From Mycobacterium sp. IS-1590 (GTDB lineage: Bacteria > Actinomycetota > Actinomycetes > Mycobacteriales > Mycobacteriaceae), in contig NZ_LQIW01000015.1 in assembly GCF_001500025.1 (NCBI RefSeq), forward strand, positions 1 through 64,000: 64,000 bases of DNA. Reading direction: 5' to 3'. The notes under the pieces were generated by a model. It worked only from the letters and a program-made list of their open reading frames with translations. It had not been told where the DNA came from and ran no database searches. Position 1 is the first letter of the stretch, and every line of letters starts with the position of its first letter. The position numbers and the translations under genes were made by a program. Positions 62,117 through 64,000 of this stretch are shown here, piece by piece.

Positions 62117-63041
62117 GCAACACTCCCCCCTCGAACGGTTCGACGTCGACGGAGACGTCGATCTCGCTGCTCTGCGAGTCGGTGTAGATGATGCCGCGCA
62201 ACGGCGGGACGTCGGCATAGTCACGGCCGTATCCGACGGTGATGTAGCGCTCGTCGACCATCTGGTCGTTGGTGGGATCCAGGCCCAGCCACTGGTTCTG
62301 CGGTGTCCACACAGCGGCCCACGCGTGGGTCGCGTCGATACCGATCATCCGTTCCTTCCCGGGCGGCGGATCGGTCGCCAGATAACCCGACACATAACTG
62401 GCGGCCAACCCGTTGGCGCGCAGGCAGGCGATGGCCAGCCGTGCGAAGTCCTGACATACCCCTTCACGTGCCGCCAAAACCTGGCTGACCTGAGTGGACA
62501 CCGTCGTCGAGCCAGATCGGTAGGTGAAATCGGAGAAGATGCGGTGCGTCAGGTCCCCCAGCGCCTCGATCAGCGGCCGTTCCGGCTCGAAACTCGCTGC
62601 CGCGTAATCGCGTAGCGCCGGCGTGATCTCCGGCGGTTGTAGGTCGAGGGTGAACTCGGTCGCCAACGCGGCGTCCACGCCGACGGGGCGGGCGATCTCC
62701 CACGGCGCCATCGCCGAACCGGCTCCGTAGAGCGTGGGCGGCGGCGGGTCGACCTCGACCACCGATCGGCCGGTCACCGTCAGCGTTCGGTGGCGTTCGG
62801 TCACGTGGAAGTAGGAGCTGATGTTGCCGTAGACGTCACGGCTGGTGGAGCTGTCGGCGGCAGGCGGATCGATCTCGAGCTCATGCGACAGACAGCGCTG
62901 GCGCGCCGTGTCCCGCGGGGTGAGGAAGCCACGGCCGTAGGAACTGGTGACATCGGCGGCGTAGCGATACACGGTGCGGTGCATGATGCGGTAGGTGCGG
63001 CTGGCGGCCGACGAGGTCGGGCCGTCCGGGAAAGCGGTCAC
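62109..63041 (-). CDS. Transglutaminase-like cysteine protease (Rv2569c-like)
   Basis: A 310-residue protein. N-terminal bacterial transglutaminase-associated domain (YRIMHRTVYRYAADVTSSYGRGFLTPRD) then a core with Cys in REGVCQDFARLAIACLRANGL, His in IDATHAWAAVW and Asp in LGLDPTND. The expected activity is peptide cleavage or transfer. GTG at 63041 overlaps the alpha-E gene stop (GTGA). Frames to 63428 are shadow. Confidence 0.92.
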   Translation of the reverse strand: MTAFPDGPTSSAASRTYRIMHRTVYRYAADVTSSYGRGFLTPRDTARQRCLSHELEIDPPAADSSTSRDVYGNISSYFHVTERHRTLTVTGRSVVEVDPPPPTLYGAGSAMAPWEIARPVGVDAALATEFTLDLQPPEITPALRDYAAASFEPERPLIEALGDLTHRIFSDFTYRSGSTTVSTQVSQVLAAREGVCQDFARLAIACLRANGLAASYVSGYLATDPPPGKERMIGIDATHAWAAVWTPQNQWLGLDPTNDQMVDERYITVGYGRDYADVPPLRGIIYTDSQSSEIDVSVDVEPFEGGVLHA

Positions 63042-64000
63042 GGCATCAACCTTCGCTCGTCTTTGCCCCACAGATGCTGCATGCCGCCGGGCAGCGACAG
63101 ATGGGTCGCGGTGATGACGTTGGCCAATTCGCGGAGGTCGGCGTGCATCCCGTCGAGCAGCTCGGCCAGCTCGATCCGCCTGCCGTCCACGATCTCGTCC
63201 AGGTCGTCGGGGTCGAGCCGCCGCAGCCGGGTGCCGATGTCGTCGACCATCCGCTCGGGCCGGGATGAACCCGAGGAACCGGGCAGCGCCTTGAGTCCCG
63301 TGCGCAGCCGCTCCAGCTGGTAGGCCAGCGAGCGCGGGTTGTCGGCGTCGAACAGCACGAGGTCGGCGACTGCGGACACGCTGACCTTGCCGAGCATTCG
63401 GCGCCGGTAGATGATCGACGACTCGCACACCACCAGGGTCGATTCGGTGATGGTCTGTTCGGCGCCCGGGCTCCGGGCGGTGGTCAGGGTCGCGCTCAGC
63501 AACGCGGTGAGGTTGAGGCCGCGTTCGATGCGCTTGCCGATGTCCATCATCGTCCAGCTGACGTCGCGGATCATCGACTCCGCGGCCACACCGGACAGCG
63601 CCAGCATGCCCGCGAGGGTCAGGCTGGCCGTCGCGGTGAGGAACGCCTCGCCCTCGGCCTGCGACTCGGGCGGCTCGTTGGCGGGGCGGCCGGCCGATGA
63701 CGCGGGTGGGTGGAGCAGCGCCCGCTCGACAGCGGCCAGCACCATCCAGGTGTCGTTGGACATCTGGTCACGCACCGAACGGGTGAGCAGGCCCAGACGC
63801 TCGACGGACTGCGCCAGCGATCCCGGGCGGTGCCGGTCCGCGGTCAACGACCAAAGCGTCGACTGTGCGGTGGCGACCATCTCCGCGTCGTCGCCGTCGG
63901 CACCGGTGTCGGTACCGGTCTGGTGGCCCAGCGCGGTCAACAACACCGGCACGCACTCGCTGCCGTCCATGTCCCGGCGGTAGTGGAACTCGTGGTAGCG
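63038..64000 (-). CDS. Alpha-E domain protein (5' part beyond window)
   Basis: At least 320 residues are visible and the frame is open through the right edge (FHYRRD before MDGSE). The helical alpha-E features are present: NDTWMVLAAVERALL, MIRDVSWTMMDIGKRIERGLNL, NPRSLAYQLERLRTGLKALPG. In M. tuberculosis Rv2567 the same region is fused to a circularly permuted ATP-grasp domain, so more sequence is expected to the right. It heads the cluster with transglutaminase and metallopeptidase. Confidence 0.9.
   Translation of the reverse strand, partial: RYHEFHYRRDMDGSECVPVLLTALGHQTGTDTGADGDDAEMVATAQSTLWSLTADRHRPGSLAQSVERLGLLTRSVRDQMSNDTWMVLAAVERALLHPPASSAGRPANEPPESQAEGEAFLTATASLTLAGMLALSGVAAESMIRDVSWTMMDIGKRIERGLNLTALLSATLTTARSPGAEQTITESTLVVCESSIIYRRRMLGKVSVSAVADLVLFDADNPRSLAYQLERLRTGLKALPGSSGSSRPERMVDDIGTRLRRLDPDDLDEIVDGRRIELAELLDGMHADLRELANVITATHLSLPGGMQHLWGKDERRLMP

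Overview
The window is high-GC DNA from an actinobacterium, almost certainly a fast-growing Mycobacterium (Mycolicibacterium). The evidence is an mIHF gene next to gmk and rpoZ, many GTG and TTG starts, dense 4-bp ATGA/GTGA overlaps, and gene order that (from memory, not a search) follows two blocks of the M. tuberculosis map. These are the priA-metK-coaBC-rpoZ-gmk-mihF-pyr block and the Rv2532c-nusB-efp-pepQ-aroQBKC ... aroE-mltG-ruvX-alaS-rarA ... transglutaminase block. No rRNA, tRNA, CRISPR array, IS element or prophage was seen.

Layout. 1-5535: end of a DUF2207 membrane protein, helicase-deficient priA with a lysoplasmalogenase, and a divergent HSL-type esterase. 5564-7045: Baeyer-Villiger-type monooxygenase, ending at an inverted repeat that faces metK. 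7131-20213 (all minus): metK, coaBC, rpoZ, gmk, mihF, then the pyrimidine operon pyrR-pyrB-pyrC-(Rv1382-like)-carA-carB-pyrF, with a PyrR-type RNA hairpin over the pyrR ribosome binding site. 20358-22798 (plus): a serine beta-lactamase-like hydrolase and a PHBH-fold monooxygenase.

22795-29490 (minus) is the accessory highlight. It is a tightly coupled six-gene operon: GntR regulator, small 2x[4Fe-4S] ferredoxin, lipoprotein solute-binding protein with a NosL-like C-terminal domain, ABC permease, ABC ATPase, and a large AprA/fumarate-reductase-type flavoprotein fused to a HEAT-repeat domain. It reads as an uptake-plus-redox system for one unknown substrate and is the best candidate here for an undescribed system.

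29671-32438: an Rv2532c-like gene, nusB, efp, pepQ. 32472-38862 (plus): two membrane proteins, then a class III cyclase/AAA ATPase/TPR-like regulator translationally coupled to a phytoene-desaturase-like oxidoreductase. That oxidoreductase overlaps a convergent DUF5995 gene. 39867-43249 (minus): shikimate genes aroQ, aroB, aroK, aroC. 43278-45146 (minus): a TetR operon with NTF2-like and DUF3237 proteins and a decayed deazaflavin-dependent nitroreductase gene, preceded by two TetR-like palindromes. Divergent from it (45264-47640, plus) is a cobalt-type nitrile hydratase operon: DUF1097, beta, alpha, accessory protein, CbtB.

47637-64000 is mostly minus: a small prepilin peptidase, a membrane protein, a secreted phytase-like esterase, aroE-mltG-ruvX-alaS, a YjbQ-family protein, an Rv2557/Rv2558-like protein (plus), GlsB (plus), an SRPBCC/ArsR pair, rarA, DUF3097, an SDR (plus), and finally a metallopeptidase/transglutaminase/alpha-E cluster cut by the window edge.
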